Shown: in pieces, positions 17,142 through 26,771 of the stretch
Position numbering within the stretch: position 1 is the stretch's first letter
Layout of the letters: each line of letters begins with the position of its first letter
Assembly: GCA_964552195.1 (NCBI GenBank)
Contig: CAZKFM010000005.1
Location: forward strand, 164,167 to 228,166
Length of the DNA stretch: 64,000 nucleotides
From: CAZKAP01 sp964552195
Lineage (GTDB): Bacteria > Bacteroidota > Bacteroidia > Flavobacteriales > Flavobacteriaceae
Direction: 5' to 3'
The notes under the pieces: model-generated
Told to the model about the DNA's origin: nothing
Database searches by the model: none
Seen by the model: the letters and a program-made list of their open reading frames with translations, nothing else
Translations under genes and position numbers: made by a program

Positions 17142-17686
17142 GCCCCTTCATTAACCAGATATACTGCATCTTCTTTTTCAAATTCCATAAGGTGGACCAG
17201 GACCCTTTCTTCGTTGATGGCATCGACCTGACGCCCTTTATAGGTGGGCTGTATGGGCAGATGCCTGCTGAAGCGACGATCGATCAGGGTAAGCAGCTCG
17301 ATCTCCCTGGGCCTTCCAAACGACTGTATGGCTGTCAAGGCGGCCCTTATGCTCCTGCCGGTATACAAGACGTCGTCTACGAACACTACTTTCTTGTCTT
17401 CCACCAAAAAGTCAATCTCCGTGGAGTTGGCCCGCAGGGCCTGGGGCTTCCTTCGGAAATCATCGCGGAAAAACGTGATATCCAGAGAGCCCAGGAGCAC
17501 GTGGGGTATGCCGTAATGCTCTTCGAGCAATTGCTTGAATCGACGGGCGAGAAATGGCCCTCTGGGCTGTATGCCTATAAGGGCGGTATCTTCGAAATTC
17601 AGGTGACTTTCCAGCAACTGGCAGGCCAGTCGGTGGAAGATGATATTCATTTCCTTGGCGCTCAGTAAAAGCTTTCTGTTCTTCAC
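17138..17686 (-). CDS. pyrR: PyrR: pyrimidine regulator / uracil phosphoribosyltransferase
   Basis: A 182-residue phosphoribosyltransferase of the PyrR family, which in Firmicutes binds pyr mRNA in response to UMP and can also make UMP from uracil and PRPP. The PRPP loop VVFVDDVLYTGRS is at about residues 100-112 and the N-terminus reads VKNRKLLLSAKEMNIIFHRL, as in homologs. The GTG at 17686 is chosen: a TTG at 17725 overlaps a perfect -7 box and would not be transcribed. RNA-binding regulation in this phylum is unproven. Confidence 0.9.
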   Translation of the reverse strand: MKNRKLLLSAKEMNIIFHRLACQLLESHLNFEDTALIGIQPRGPFLARRFKQLLEEHYGIPHVLLGSLDITFFRDDFRRKPQALRANSTEIDFLVEDKKVVFVDDVLYTGRSIRAALTAIQSFGRPREIELLTLIDRRFSRHLPIQPTYKGRQVDAINEERVLVHLMEFEKEDAVYLVNEGA

Positions 17687-17722
17687 TTGAATGTACTTGG
17701 TAAGCGACAAATATTCAATTTC

Positions 17723-17730
17723 CAAAGTTA
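17723..17730 (-). promoter_or_regulatory. -7 promoter element of pyrR-pyrB operon
   Basis: The minus strand reads TAACTTTG, a perfect TAnnTTTG match, about 36 nt before the GTG start of pyrR. It sits just downstream of the rpsA terminator, so the pyr operon has its own promoter. No strong TTG -33 box is seen at 17-21 nt. Confidence 0.7.
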
Positions 17731-17754
17731 CACATTAATCCCACCCGTAATCTT

Positions 17755-17791
17755 TCAAATAAGAAAGCCGGGCACCTTCAAGGTGCCCGGC
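17755..17791 (-). terminator. Rho-independent terminator of rpsA
   Basis: The minus strand reads GCCGGGCACCTT, a one-base loop region, then AAGGTGCCCGGC (17767-17791), a 12-bp perfect stem, followed by TTTCTTATTT. It lies 35 bp after the rpsA stop. Confidence 0.88.
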
Positions 17792-17825
17792 TCCGCAATG
17801 AGAGTGTAACGGCCTTTATCGGCGG

Positions 17826-19727
17826 TTACTTCTTTTCTTTTTTGGAATCGGCTTCCATCTTGTCCTTCAGGGCCTGGAGCTGGGCGTTCGCATCGGCCAG
17901 AGTTGGCTTTGCTTCCTCGGCCTGGGCGCTCATCTTGCGACGGGCTGTGCGTACATTGCGCTCCTCCTGCTCGCGGAAAATGGCCGTATGACTGGCCACA
18001 ACACGCTTGAAGTCCTTGTTGAATTCGATGATCTTAAACTGCGCCTCCTCACCCTTGGTGAGTTTCTTGCCGTCTTCCTTTTCCATGTGCCGCTGGGGAA
18101 CGAAACCGGTTACGTCCTCATTGAACTGAACAGTAGCCCCCTTGTCCATGACTTCGTCTATGGACGCGGTATGGATGGTACCTTCTGCGAATTCGACTTC
18201 GTACTTATCCCAGGGGTTCTCGGTAGTCTGCTTGTGTCCCAGGCTCAGTTTACGAGCCTCCACATCGAGTTCGAGCACCTCCACTTCGAGCACGTCGCCC
18301 ACGTTCACAAATTCGGATGGGTGCTTGACCTTCTTGGTCCAGGACAAATCGGATATATAAATGAGTCCGTCGATGCCTTCTTCCATTTCCAGGAATACGC
18401 CGAAATTGGTGAAATTACGCACCACGCCTTTGTGACGTGATCCTACGGGGTACTTCGAAGTGATGTCCGTCCAGGGGTCGGGAGTCAGCTGCTTGATGCC
18501 CAGTGACATCTTGCGATCCTCCTTGTCCATAGTCAATACCACGGCTTCTACTTCCTCTCCCACCTTCACGAAATCCTGGGCTGACCTCAGGTGAGTGGAC
18601 CAGGACATTTCTGAAACGTGAATCAGGCCTTCGACTCCGTCGGCCACCTCGATAAAGGCACCGTAATCTGCGATAACAACCACCTTACCCTTAACCTTGT
18701 CGCCAATTTGTATGGTATCGCCAATGGCTTCCCATGGATGCTTCTCAAGCTGCTTGAGTCCCAGCTGTATGCGGGATTTGTTGTCGTCGAAGTCCAGGAT
18801 AACCACGTTGAGTTTCTGGTCCAGCTCCACCACCTCGTTGGGGTGGTTGATACGGCTCCAGGAGAGATCGGTAATGTGGACCAGTCCGTCCACTCCGCCC
18901 AGGTCGATAAATACTCCGTAGGAAGTGATGTTCTTGACCACTCCTTCCAGTACCTGGCCTTTCTCCAATTGAGAAATGATCTCCTTTTTCTGAATTTCGA
19001 TATCCGCCTCGATCAGGGCCTTGTGGGAAACCACGACATTCTTGAATTCGTGGTTGATTTTGACCACTTTGAATTCCATGTTCTTGCCGACATACTGATC
19101 GTAATCGCGTATGGGCTTGACATCGATTTGGGATCCGGGCAGGAATGCCTCGATTCCGAATACATCCACGATCATACCGCCTTTGGTACGGCATTTCACA
19201 AAGCCCTGGACAATCTCCTCGTTGTCGTGTGCCTTGTTTACGCGATCCCAGGCCTTTATGGTACGGGCCTTCCGGTGCGAAAGTACGAGCTGACCGGTGC
19301 GGTCCTCACGGATGTCAATCAATACCTCAACCTTATCCCCTACCTTGAGGTCGGGGTTGTAGCGAAATTCGTTTAACGAGATGACGCCCTCGGACTTGGC
19401 GTTGATGTCGATGATGGCTTCCCGGTCCGTCATGTGAATAACGGTTCCCTCGACAACCTCCTCATCGGCGGTGTCCACAAAGTTCTCCGTGACCAGGGCC
19501 TCGAATTCCTTTAACTTACTGTCATCGACTCGTTCGATACCCTCTTCGTACTTATCCCAGTCGAAATTATTTAGAAATTCCTGGGGGTCAACATCGGGTT
19601 GTTCGGTTTGGGAGGGTTCCTCTGTTGAAGCGTTTTCCTGTGCGAATCCGGCCTCAGCCGCAGGGGCGGCATTTTCTTCGGGCGCTTGGGTGTTTACTGC
19701 GCCTTCCTTTTGCTGTTCTTCAGCCAT
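17826..19727 (-). CDS. rpsA: 30S ribosomal protein S1
   Basis: S1 binds mRNA on the small subunit. The 633-residue product has an acidic, Ala/Glu-rich N-terminal tail of about 80 residues, then six S1 (OB-fold) repeats; recognisable starts are VVEGTVIHMTDREAIID, EIVQGFVKCRTKGGMIVD, VLEGVVKNITSYGVFIDL, KVKGKVVVIADYGAFIEV, RHKGVVRNFTNFGVFLEM and TIHTASIDEVMDKGATVQF. The ATG at 19727 (MAEEQQKEG) is chosen over an upstream ATG at 19775. It has its own promoter and terminator. Confidence 0.96.
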   Translation of the reverse strand: MAEEQQKEGAVNTQAPEENAAPAAEAGFAQENASTEEPSQTEQPDVDPQEFLNNFDWDKYEEGIERVDDSKLKEFEALVTENFVDTADEEVVEGTVIHMTDREAIIDINAKSEGVISLNEFRYNPDLKVGDKVEVLIDIREDRTGQLVLSHRKARTIKAWDRVNKAHDNEEIVQGFVKCRTKGGMIVDVFGIEAFLPGSQIDVKPIRDYDQYVGKNMEFKVVKINHEFKNVVVSHKALIEADIEIQKKEIISQLEKGQVLEGVVKNITSYGVFIDLGGVDGLVHITDLSWSRINHPNEVVELDQKLNVVILDFDDNKSRIQLGLKQLEKHPWEAIGDTIQIGDKVKGKVVVIADYGAFIEVADGVEGLIHVSEMSWSTHLRSAQDFVKVGEEVEAVVLTMDKEDRKMSLGIKQLTPDPWTDITSKYPVGSRHKGVVRNFTNFGVFLEMEEGIDGLIYISDLSWTKKVKHPSEFVNVGDVLEVEVLELDVEARKLSLGHKQTTENPWDKYEVEFAEGTIHTASIDEVMDKGATVQFNEDVTGFVPQRHMEKEDGKKLTKGEEAQFKIIEFNKDFKRVVASHTAIFREQEERNVRTARRKMSAQAEEAKPTLADANAQLQALKDKMEADSKKEKK

Positions 19728-19840
19728 GCTGAAAGGGTGCTTTGTATCCTGCAGCCGGCCGGATTTAAGTACCATCTGCAGAAGATGTTTTGTAATCGTT
19801 TCCCTCCTTGATTTCCAGCCTGATACATCAAAAAGGATGG

Positions 19841-19848
19841 CAAAAGTA
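19841..19848 (-). promoter_or_regulatory. Promoter of rpsA
   Basis: The minus strand reads TACTTTTG, a perfect -7 match, with a TTG -33 element 20 nt upstream (TTGGTGATAGC...). The leader to the ATG at 19727 would be about 108 nt, long for this window and possibly regulatory; a ribosomal protein autoregulatory structure is possible but I cannot show one. Confidence 0.75.
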
Positions 19849-19926
19849 ATCTTAATTTAAGCTATCACCAAGTAATCGACCGATATTTGTATACTTTCGA
19901 TATACGAACAACTAAAATCCATAAAA

Positions 19927-20307
19927 ATGAGTGTTAAAGACAAGTACAAAGCCGTACTGGAACTGGGAGAAGAACTACAAATAAAAGGCGGCGATGTGCG
20001 CGAAGAAGGGGGAACCCTGTTGATCAAGGGAGAGGCAGCCACACCTTATGAAAAAAACATACTCTGGGACAAGATAAAAGAGATCGGGGGCGAATCTCCT
20101 TCTGATCTCAAGGCGAATATAACCGTGGCCGACGACAGCATTTACCACCGTCACGTAGTAAAATCAGGCGAATCACTGAGTCTGATCGCCAAACAGTACT
20201 ACGGAGATCCCATGAAATACCGTAAAATATTTGAGGCCAATAGCGATCTGCTGGACAATCCGGACCTGATACACCCCGGTCAGGAACTCATCATACCCAA
20301 TCTCTAA
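19927..20307 (+). CDS. BON/LysM protein, Kbp (YgaU)-like
   Basis: A 126-residue soluble protein without a signal peptide. The first half (residues 1-70) resembles a BON domain; the second half is a clear LysM domain, HRHVVKSGESLSLIAKQYYG through HPGQELIIPNL. This BON+LysM layout matches E. coli Kbp (YgaU), a cytoplasmic potassium-binding protein of about 149 residues. The absence of an export signal argues against a peptidoglycan role. It is monocistronic, divergent from rpsA. Confidence 0.8.
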   Translation: MSVKDKYKAVLELGEELQIKGGDVREEGGTLLIKGEAATPYEKNILWDKIKEIGGESPSDLKANITVADDSIYHRHVVKSGESLSLIAKQYYGDPMKYRKIFEANSDLLDNPDLIHPGQELIIPNL

Positions 20308-20370
20308 ACGGGCTACGCCACTACTCGAGTTTATCTTTAAGGGATCCGGGAGGACCTGTATTTCCCGTAT

Positions 20371-21084
20371 CTAAACCGAGGCCGCTATGCGTTTACGCGC
20401 TAAATCGATGATCTCGTGGAATTGTCGCTCCACGGTCCATTCCGAATTGTCGAAACAAATGGCGTCGGCTGCCTGTCGAAGGGGATCGGTTTCCCGGTTC
20501 GAGTCGATGTAATCCCGTCGCTTGAGGTTTTCGGTTACGGTCTGCAGGCTTACGGATTCTCCGCGGCTTCTGAGTTCTTCAAAGCGTCTCCGGGCGCGGA
20601 CCTCAACGGATGCCGTGAGGAAGATCTTGAGTTCGGCCTCTGGGAAAACTGCGGTTCCTATATCCCTGCCGTCCATTACTATGCCCTTGTTGAGTCCCAT
20701 CTTCTGCTGTTGGGCTACCAGGTGTCTGCGCACTTCTGGAATCGCAGCAACCTGACTGACAAAACCTGAAACCTCCATGGTACGGATTGGGGTGGAAACA
20801 TCTTCACCGTTAAGGTAGATTCGCGATACTCGCTCGGTTTCGGTCGAGGCCCTCCCCACCGTTCGGAATTCGATCTGCAGTTTATCCAGATCGGAAACGA
20901 TACTTTGAGTATCTACGCGTTCACCGGGCCCCAGCCATCCTTGCCGCAAAGCGTAGAGGGTAACACAGCGATACATGGCACCCGTATCGATGTAGATATA
21001 ACCAAGGTCTTCAGCCACTTTTCTGGCGATGGTACTCTTCCCTGTAGAGGAGTACCCGTCTATGGCTATAATGATCTCACCCAT
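20371..21084 (-). CDS. cmk: Cytidylate kinase
   Basis: Cmk phosphorylates CMP and dCMP. The 237-residue protein starts MGEIIIAIDGYSSTGKST with the P-loop at residues 10-18, followed by YIDTGAMYR, and later VVMDGRDIGTAVFPEA and FLTASVEVRARRRFEEL. Length fits the long-form bacterial enzyme. It starts 29 bp after the lon stop and may be co-transcribed with lon. Confidence 0.95.
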   Translation of the reverse strand: MGEIIIAIDGYSSTGKSTIARKVAEDLGYIYIDTGAMYRCVTLYALRQGWLGPGERVDTQSIVSDLDKLQIEFRTVGRASTETERVSRIYLNGEDVSTPIRTMEVSGFVSQVAAIPEVRRHLVAQQQKMGLNKGIVMDGRDIGTAVFPEAELKIFLTASVEVRARRRFEELRSRGESVSLQTVTENLKRRDYIDSNRETDPLRQAADAICFDNSEWTVERQFHEIIDLARKRIAASV

Positions 21085-21113
21085 GGGGGCAAAAGTACAT
21101 CAAAGCGGACAAA

Positions 21114-23564
21114 TCACAGGGTTCTGGCATTCTTCACCCGACGCTGAAGTATGGCCAGTGCGATGACCTCGTGCATCTCTCTGACATAGTGAAAGGTCAG
21201 CCCCTTCACATAATCGGGTTTAATCTCTTCCACATCCTTGCGATTGTCTTCACAAAGGATAATTTCCTTTATCCCCGCTCGTTTGGCAGCCAAAATTTTT
21301 TCCTTGATGCCTCCGACGGGCAAGACCCGTCCCCGGAGGGTAATTTCCCCGGTCATGGCGAGGTGTTTCTTCACTTTGCGCTGGGTAAACAGAGAGACCA
21401 GTGAGGTCAGCATGGCGATACCTGCACTGGGGCCGTCCTTAGGAGTGGCTCCCTCCGGTACGTGGATATGCACATTGTATTTATCAAACACCTCAGGGTC
21501 GATATCGAACGTCTGGGCATGTGCCTTGATGTACTCCAGGGCGATGGTCGCGGATTCCTTCATGACCTTGCCCAGGTTTCCCGTAATATTCAGTCCTCCC
21601 TTACCCCGGGACAGTATGGACTCGATAAAGAGTATGGCTCCGCCTACGCTGGTCCATGCCAGGCCGGTAACTACGCCGGCGACTTCATTGGATTCGTAAC
21701 GCTCGGGGTGCACCCGCACCGGCCCGAGTATATCCGTCAGGTCGCCCACTCCGGGCTTGAGCAGGTAGGGTTCTTCCGTGGCAATGGATTTGGCTGCATA
21801 GCGCACGACCCTGGCAATTTGCTTCTCCAGCCCTCGTACACCGGACTCCCGGGTGTACCCTTGAATGATGCGTTCCAGTACGGCTTTGGATAGCTTGAGC
21901 TGATCGGGCTTGAGGCCGTGATCCCTGAGCTGCTTGGGAAGAAGGTGTTTACGGGCGATCTGTACTTTTTCCTCCGTGGTGTATCCGGATACTTCGATGA
22001 GTTCCATACGATCCCTAAGTGCGGGTTGAATACTGCCTACATTATTAGCCGTCGCGACGAAAAGCACTTTCGAAAGATCGTAACCGATTTCCAGGAAGTT
22101 GTCGTAGAATTCTTTGTTTTGCTCAGGATCCAGTACCTCGAGCATGGCCGAGGAGGGATCGCCCTGAACGCCTGAGGAGAGTTTGTCGATCTCGTCCAGC
22201 ACGAATACCGGATTGGAGAACTCCGCCTTCTTCAGGTTTTGCACAATCCGCCCGGGCATGGCACCAATATAGGTCTTGCGGTGACCCCGAATCTCTGCCT
22301 CATCCCGCATTCCACCCAGCGACATCCGTACGTATTTACGCCCCAATGCCTCGGCTATGGATTTCCCCAGAGAAGTCTTACCCACTCCGGGAGGGCCGTG
22401 AAGACAAAGTATGGGTGACTTCATATCATTCCTCAGCTTAAGCACCGCCAGGTATTCGATGATGCGTTTCTTGACATCCTCCAGGCCAAAGTGGTCCCTG
22501 TCCAGTATTCGCTGGGCCTTTTTCAGGTCGAAGGAGTCCTTGGAATAATCGTCCCACGGCAGATCCAGGAGCAGTTCCAGATAGTTGCGCTGAATGGTAT
22601 ATTCGGCTACCTGAGGATTCATGCGCTGCATCTTAGTCCACTCCTTTTCGAAATGTTCGCCCACCTTTTTGCTCCATTTCTTCTCTCCGGCACGTTGCAG
22701 CATATGATCGAGTTCTTCCTCATAGGAAATCCCCCCGAGTTCCTCTTGTATGGTTTTCATCTGCTGCTGCAGGAAATACTCGCGTTGCTGTTTGTCCAGA
22801 TCATTGCGAACTTTGGACTGCACCTCGTTCTTCAGGACCAGCTTCTGGTATTCGACATCCATATACCTCAGGGCTGCCATGGCCCGTTCCCTCAGATCCG
22901 AGATTTCCAGCAATTCCTGTTTCTCATCGACAGGGAGATTGAGGTTGGACGAGACAAAATTGATCAGGAAGGTATTACTCTCAATATTTTCAATGGCGAA
23001 GGTCGCCTCAGTCGGAATATTGGGATTACTGCGAATGATCTTGACGGCTATATCGCGGATCGATTCTATGATGGCGTTGAATTCCTTGTCGTCCAGTTCA
23101 GGTCTTTGTTCGGGTATTTCCTCGACCTCAGCCTGCAAATAGGGCTCAGTCGCCGTCAGTCGTCTGATACCAAAGCGCTTCTTGCCTTGAATGACAACGG
23201 TGGTATTTCCATCCGGCATCTGTAAAACCCTGAGGATCCGGGCCACCGTTCCAACGGAATTGAGGTCTTCCAGCCCCGGAGTCTCTACATTCTCGTCCCT
23301 CTGGGCCACTACCCCTATAGTTTTGTTTCCATTATTGGCGTCCCTGAGCAGGGTAATCGCCGTGTCTCTTCCCGCCATGATGGGAGTGACTACCCCGGGA
23401 AAGAGCACCGTGTTCCTCAAGGGAAGTATGGGAAGGGTCTTGGGCATAGACTCCCGGTTCATCTCCTCCTCGTCTTCGGGAGTAAGTAATGGAATCAGAT
23501 CCGCCTCTTCATCGATTTCCTGATGGGCCAGACTGTCAATATGAAAGAGTTTAAACGATCTCAT
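21114..23564 (-). CDS. lon: ATP-dependent protease Lon
   Basis: Lon degrades misfolded and regulatory proteins. The 816-residue product has the N-terminal substrate-binding domain ([16 protein letters not shown] near residues 45-60), a coiled coil, the AAA+ module with Walker [10 protein letters not shown] near 386-394 and Walker [12 protein letters not shown], and the protease domain with the catalytic Ser in [11 protein letters not shown] near 711 and the catalytic Lys in VGGIKEK about 41 residues later. A roughly 35-residue acidic extension precedes the usual start, as in other flavobacterial Lon proteins. Confidence 0.97.
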   Translation of the reverse strand: MRSFKLFHIDSLAHQEIDEEADLIPLLTPEDEEEMNRESMPKTLPILPLRNTVLFPGVVTPIMAGRDTAITLLRDANNGNKTIGVVAQRDENVETPGLEDLNSVGTVARILRVLQMPDGNTTVVIQGKKRFGIRRLTATEPYLQAEVEEIPEQRPELDDKEFNAIIESIRDIAVKIIRSNPNIPTEATFAIENIESNTFLINFVSSNLNLPVDEKQELLEISDLRERAMAALRYMDVEYQKLVLKNEVQSKVRNDLDKQQREYFLQQQMKTIQEELGGISYEEELDHMLQRAGEKKWSKKVGEHFEKEWTKMQRMNPQVAEYTIQRNYLELLLDLPWDDYSKDSFDLKKAQRILDRDHFGLEDVKKRIIEYLAVLKLRNDMKSPILCLHGPPGVGKTSLGKSIAEALGRKYVRMSLGGMRDEAEIRGHRKTYIGAMPGRIVQNLKKAEFSNPVFVLDEIDKLSSGVQGDPSSAMLEVLDPEQNKEFYDNFLEIGYDLSKVLFVATANNVGSIQPALRDRMELIEVSGYTTEEKVQIARKHLLPKQLRDHGLKPDQLKLSKAVLERIIQGYTRESGVRGLEKQIARVVRYAAKSIATEEPYLLKPGVGDLTDILGPVRVHPERYESNEVAGVVTGLAWTSVGGAILFIESILSRGKGGLNITGNLGKVMKESATIALEYIKAHAQTFDIDPEVFDKYNVHIHVPEGATPKDGPSAGIAMLTSLVSLFTQRKVKKHLAMTGEITLRGRVLPVGGIKEKILAAKRAGIKEIILCEDNRKDVEEIKPDYVKGLTFHYVREMHEVIALAILQRRVKNARTL

Positions 23565-23783
23565 AAGTTCTTTTCGGTCAAAATGTCAGCTATACCCGAT
23601 ATTCCTGTGTACCTTATAACGGCTGAAACCGGCTTATATTCCGCCGGTTATTCGGCCACGCCGTGCGGGCAGCTTAACGCTGTACTTGCAGGAACAATTC
23701 CCGTGCCACAGAAAAAAATCACAAAACTGTAACAATGCCAAAAGCTTCGTGTCTTTGGGGTGTAGTAGTAAAGTAAAACTTTC

Positions 23784-24341
23784 TTGAGCCAACCTGTTTT
23801 ACAACTAGATGCTTTGGTAGCGGCATGCCGGCGGGGCGAGTCCCGGGCACAGATGGAGCTATACGATCGATACTATCGGGCCATGTACAACACGGCCTTC
23901 CGTATCGTCAAGCATAGTGCCGAGGCGGAGGATGTCCTTCAGGAGTCCTTTTTGAGCGCCTTTACCAAGATCGATTCCTTCAAGGGCGAAGTGAGTTTCG
24001 GAGCCTGGCTGAAGCGGATTGTAATCAACAACAGCATCTATCGCTATAAAAAACTGCGCCGGGAAGGTGCAGTTGACATGGATGAAGTGCTTTACAAGGT
24101 CGAGGATACGGAGGCGTATACGGCAGATGACGAAATGGAATCCAAAATAAAGGCTCAGAAAGTTCTGGAGGTCATGAAACATTTGAAAGATAACTACCGT
24201 ATCTCTCTGACCTTACACCTCATCGAAGGCTACGATTATGAAGAAATCTGTTCGATCATGGATATCAGCTATGCGAACTGCAGGACTACCATATCGAGGG
24301 CCAAGGAGAAACTGAGAACGAATTTAAGCCAGGTGCTATGA
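23784..24341 (+). CDS. ECF-type RNA polymerase sigma factor
   Basis: A 185-residue sigma-70 region 2 / region 4 protein. Region 2 includes YNTAFRIVKHSAEAEDVLQESF and FGAWLKRIVINNS; region 4 ends LIEGYDYEEICSIMDISYANCRTTISRAKEKLR, the helix-turn-helix that reads the -35 box. The start is TTG at 23784. The stop overlaps the next gene as ATGA, and two secreted repeat proteins follow in the same run, so these are likely its regulon or the partners that control it (inference). Confidence 0.92.
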   Translation: MSQPVLQLDALVAACRRGESRAQMELYDRYYRAMYNTAFRIVKHSAEAEDVLQESFLSAFTKIDSFKGEVSFGAWLKRIVINNSIYRYKKLRREGAVDMDEVLYKVEDTEAYTADDEMESKIKAQKVLEVMKHLKDNYRISLTLHLIEGYDYEEICSIMDISYANCRTTISRAKEKLRTNLSQVL

Positions 24342-24925
24342 AACAAAAAGAATTTGATTCCCTGTGGGATGAACTGCAAGGATCCTGGGATTTCGAAGAG
24401 CCCGTGAAGGGACATCGTGAGCGCTTCGAGCAAAGGCTGGCCGAGTCTGGTCTGTCGGGAGACGTCAACCTCCATGAAAGAGGCGCAGGAGTGACCGGGT
24501 TGGGGTTACGTCAGCTGTGGATACAGCGAATCGTGGCGGCCTGTGTGGCAGTGCTCATCGGATTCGGTATCTACAAGTCTGAAAGCAAGCCCATAGAGCA
24601 ACAGGTTACCGAAATTGTACCTGAGGCCGGTGAGTCTGCCCAGTACTTTGCGGGCATCATCCAGGTCCGTTTGCAGGAACTCGAGGATGCCCAGACGCCG
24701 GAGACTGCCCCCATGGTTCAGTCCGCCCTGGCGAAAATCAGGACCCTGGAGGCCGATTACAAGAAACTGGAACGCGAACTGCTGAGAGGCGGGAATACGG
24801 AATTCCTGCTCAAGGCCATGGTGACTAATTTTCAGACCAGGATCGACCTGCTCAACCAGGTCCTGATACAAATTGAAGAATTTAAACTATTGAACACCCA
24901 AAACAATGAAGAATACACTCTTTAG
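24338..24925 (+). CDS. Membrane protein, probable anti-sigma partner
   Basis: A 195-residue protein with an N-terminal cytoplasmic part of about 65 residues (MKQKEFDSLWDELQGSW...), one membrane helix at about residues 66-82 (IVAACVAVLIGFGIYKS), and a periplasmic coiled-coil-rich part (LRTLEADYKKLERELL region). Gene order, single helix and ATGA overlap with the sigma gene suggest an anti-sigma factor, but no ZAS zinc motif is visible, so this is inference. It overlaps the next gene by 20 bp. Confidence 0.7.
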   Translation: MKQKEFDSLWDELQGSWDFEEPVKGHRERFEQRLAESGLSGDVNLHERGAGVTGLGLRQLWIQRIVAACVAVLIGFGIYKSESKPIEQQVTEIVPEAGESAQYFAGIIQVRLQELEDAQTPETAPMVQSALAKIRTLEADYKKLERELLRGGNTEFLLKAMVTNFQTRIDLLNQVLIQIEEFKLLNTQNNEEYTL

Positions 24926-25997
24926 CATACTATTAATCGTGTGTGTAACGCTTACCCTGCCTGTTCAGGCAGAAGGAGGCCATGGAAAAATGAACGGAAG
25001 GTACACCAAGGAAAAAGTCATCAATAAGGACGTAAAGGTGAACCCAACAGCCCTGTTTAAATTGAAAAACAGCTACGGCACGGTAAGCCTGTCGAGCTGG
25101 GACCAGGACAGGATTACGGTCGAGGTCCGTATCAAGACCAACGGTAATAATGAAAAGAAGGTGCAGCAGCGCCTGGATGAAATTGAGGTGGAATTCGAGG
25201 CCTCCATGGATCGTGTGTCCGCACGGACCCGATTCGGCAAAGGAGGGAATTCGTGGAACTGGAACAACAATAACCGGGTCAATGTGCAGGTGGACTACGT
25301 GGTCAAACTTCCTGTCAAAAACAGTATCGACCTGTCAAACGACTACGGGAAAATCCTGCTGGACCGCATTGACGGTCACGCCCGGATCAATTGCGACTAC
25401 GGCACCATCGAGGCAGGTGAACTGCGCGGACGGGAAAATGTTCTAAACTTCGACTACACCAGCAAATGCCAGTTCGGATACGTCAACTCGGCCACCATCA
25501 ATGCGGATTACTCCTCCTTTCACATCGACCGTTCCAATGCCCTGACTATTCAGGCAGATTACACTCAAACGGCCATAGACCGGATACAAAATATTACTTA
25601 TAACTGCGACTACGGATCCATTGAGGTTTCAGAGGTATTAAACGTCAAAGGCACAGGAGACTACATTACCCACAAATTCGGACGGGTAAGTGGAGATCTG
25701 TCCATCACGGCCGACTACGGAAGCGTCAAAATTGACGAACTCACTCCCGAAGCCGGAAATGTGCAGTTGCTCACCGAATACGCCGGCATTAAAATTGGAT
25801 ACCATGCCGATTATCCCTTCGACTTCGAGATCAAGACCGAATATGCAGACCTGTCCGGCAGGGACGACCTCAACATCAAGGTCCGGGTGGAAAAATCCAG
25901 CGAACGCCTGTACAAAGGCTTCTATGGTCGAGAGAACTCAGGTAATCGCATGACCATCAATAGCCAGTATGGAGGCATATCCCTTAAGAAACTTTAA
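24906..25997 (+). CDS. Secreted DUF4097-type beta-repeat protein
   Basis: A 363-residue protein with signal peptide (MKNTLFSILLIVCVTLTLPVQA). The mature part has about ten repeats centred on an aromatic-glycine or aromatic-small turn: NSYGTVSL, NDYGKILL, CDYGTIEA, FDYTSKCQ, ADYSSFHI, ADYTQTAI, CDYGSIEV, ADYGSVKI, TEYAGIKI, SQYGGISL. The spacing is about 20-30 residues, as expected for stacked rungs of a parallel beta-solenoid. This is typical of DUF4097/putative adhesin proteins. It is exported; location at the outer face is inference. Confidence 0.8.
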   Translation: MKNTLFSILLIVCVTLTLPVQAEGGHGKMNGRYTKEKVINKDVKVNPTALFKLKNSYGTVSLSSWDQDRITVEVRIKTNGNNEKKVQQRLDEIEVEFEASMDRVSARTRFGKGGNSWNWNNNNRVNVQVDYVVKLPVKNSIDLSNDYGKILLDRIDGHARINCDYGTIEAGELRGRENVLNFDYTSKCQFGYVNSATINADYSSFHIDRSNALTIQADYTQTAIDRIQNITYNCDYGSIEVSEVLNVKGTGDYITHKFGRVSGDLSITADYGSVKIDELTPEAGNVQLLTEYAGIKIGYHADYPFDFEIKTEYADLSGRDDLNIKVRVEKSSERLYKGFYGRENSGNRMTINSQYGGISLKKL

Positions 25998-26013
25998 CCA
26001 AAATTCAACGAAC

Positions 26014-26745
26014 ATGAAAACTGTACAACTCTTTACCCTGACACTGCTGGCGAGCGTCTCGCTGGTTAGCGCTCAATGGGGTGGAAAAAAAGTAAAAGGA
26101 AACGGAACATTTACCACGGTGGAACGCAGCGTGGGGGGCTACGAAGGGATAGCCATGTCCGGTTGGTTCGATCTGGAGATCGTTGCCGGGCAAGAAGGTC
26201 GTATTTCTATCGAAGCCGAGGAAAACCTCTTAGAATACATCGAGACCGAGGTTAAAGACGGCACCTTGAAAATTAAGACCCGCAAGGGCTATCAACTCAA
26301 ACCTTCTTCCTACCAGAAGGGAGTTCAGATTACCGTACCGGTCGAGTCCGTATCCTCCGTATCACTATCCGGCTCCGGTGACATCGTCAGCTCTACCGTG
26401 CTGAAGTCGGAGGAGTTCGAAACCGCCATGTCAGGATCCGGAGACATAAGCCTGAACATTGAAGCCGGTAAGTGTACTGCTGCTGTAGCAGGTTCCGGTG
26501 ACATCAACCTGTCCGGAACGGCCGGTAGCTTCAAGGCCGCCGTTTCGGGCTCGGGTGATATCAGCGCCTACGGTCTCAGTGCCCGAAAGGCCGAAGTTGC
26601 CGTTTCGGGTTCCGGCGATATCCAGCTCACGGTGACCGAAGAACTGACCGCACGGGTCTCCGGTTCCGGTGATATCAATTATCGGGGCAATCCCGCCAAG
26701 GTAGACAGCAAGGTTGCTGGTTCAGGAGATATAGAAGGCGAGTAA
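26014..26745 (+). CDS. Head-GIN (DUF2807) secreted repeat protein
   Basis: A 243-residue protein with signal peptide (MKTVQLFTLTLLASVSLVSAQ). It has the head GIN domain start (YEGIAMSGWFDLEI) and seven copies of [SA]GSGDI spaced about 16-23 residues apart, the hallmark of DUF2807 beta-solenoids. Start ATG at 26014 gives the clean signal peptide; an upstream in-frame ATG at 25969 lies in the previous gene. Role unknown; some family members are called auto-transporter adhesin-like. It ends the ECF operon. Confidence 0.85.
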   Translation: MKTVQLFTLTLLASVSLVSAQWGGKKVKGNGTFTTVERSVGGYEGIAMSGWFDLEIVAGQEGRISIEAEENLLEYIETEVKDGTLKIKTRKGYQLKPSSYQKGVQITVPVESVSSVSLSGSGDIVSSTVLKSEEFETAMSGSGDISLNIEAGKCTAAVAGSGDINLSGTAGSFKAAVSGSGDISAYGLSARKAEVAVSGSGDIQLTVTEELTARVSGSGDINYRGNPAKVDSKVAGSGDIEGE

Positions 26746-26771
26746 AACTTCCTATTGGCTAACTCAGAAAT

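Noticed and set aside
26368..26736. DNA repeat array in the DUF2807 gene
   Set aside because: The repeats are conserved at protein level only (GSGDI with different codons), so this is a protein solenoid and not a DNA repeat.
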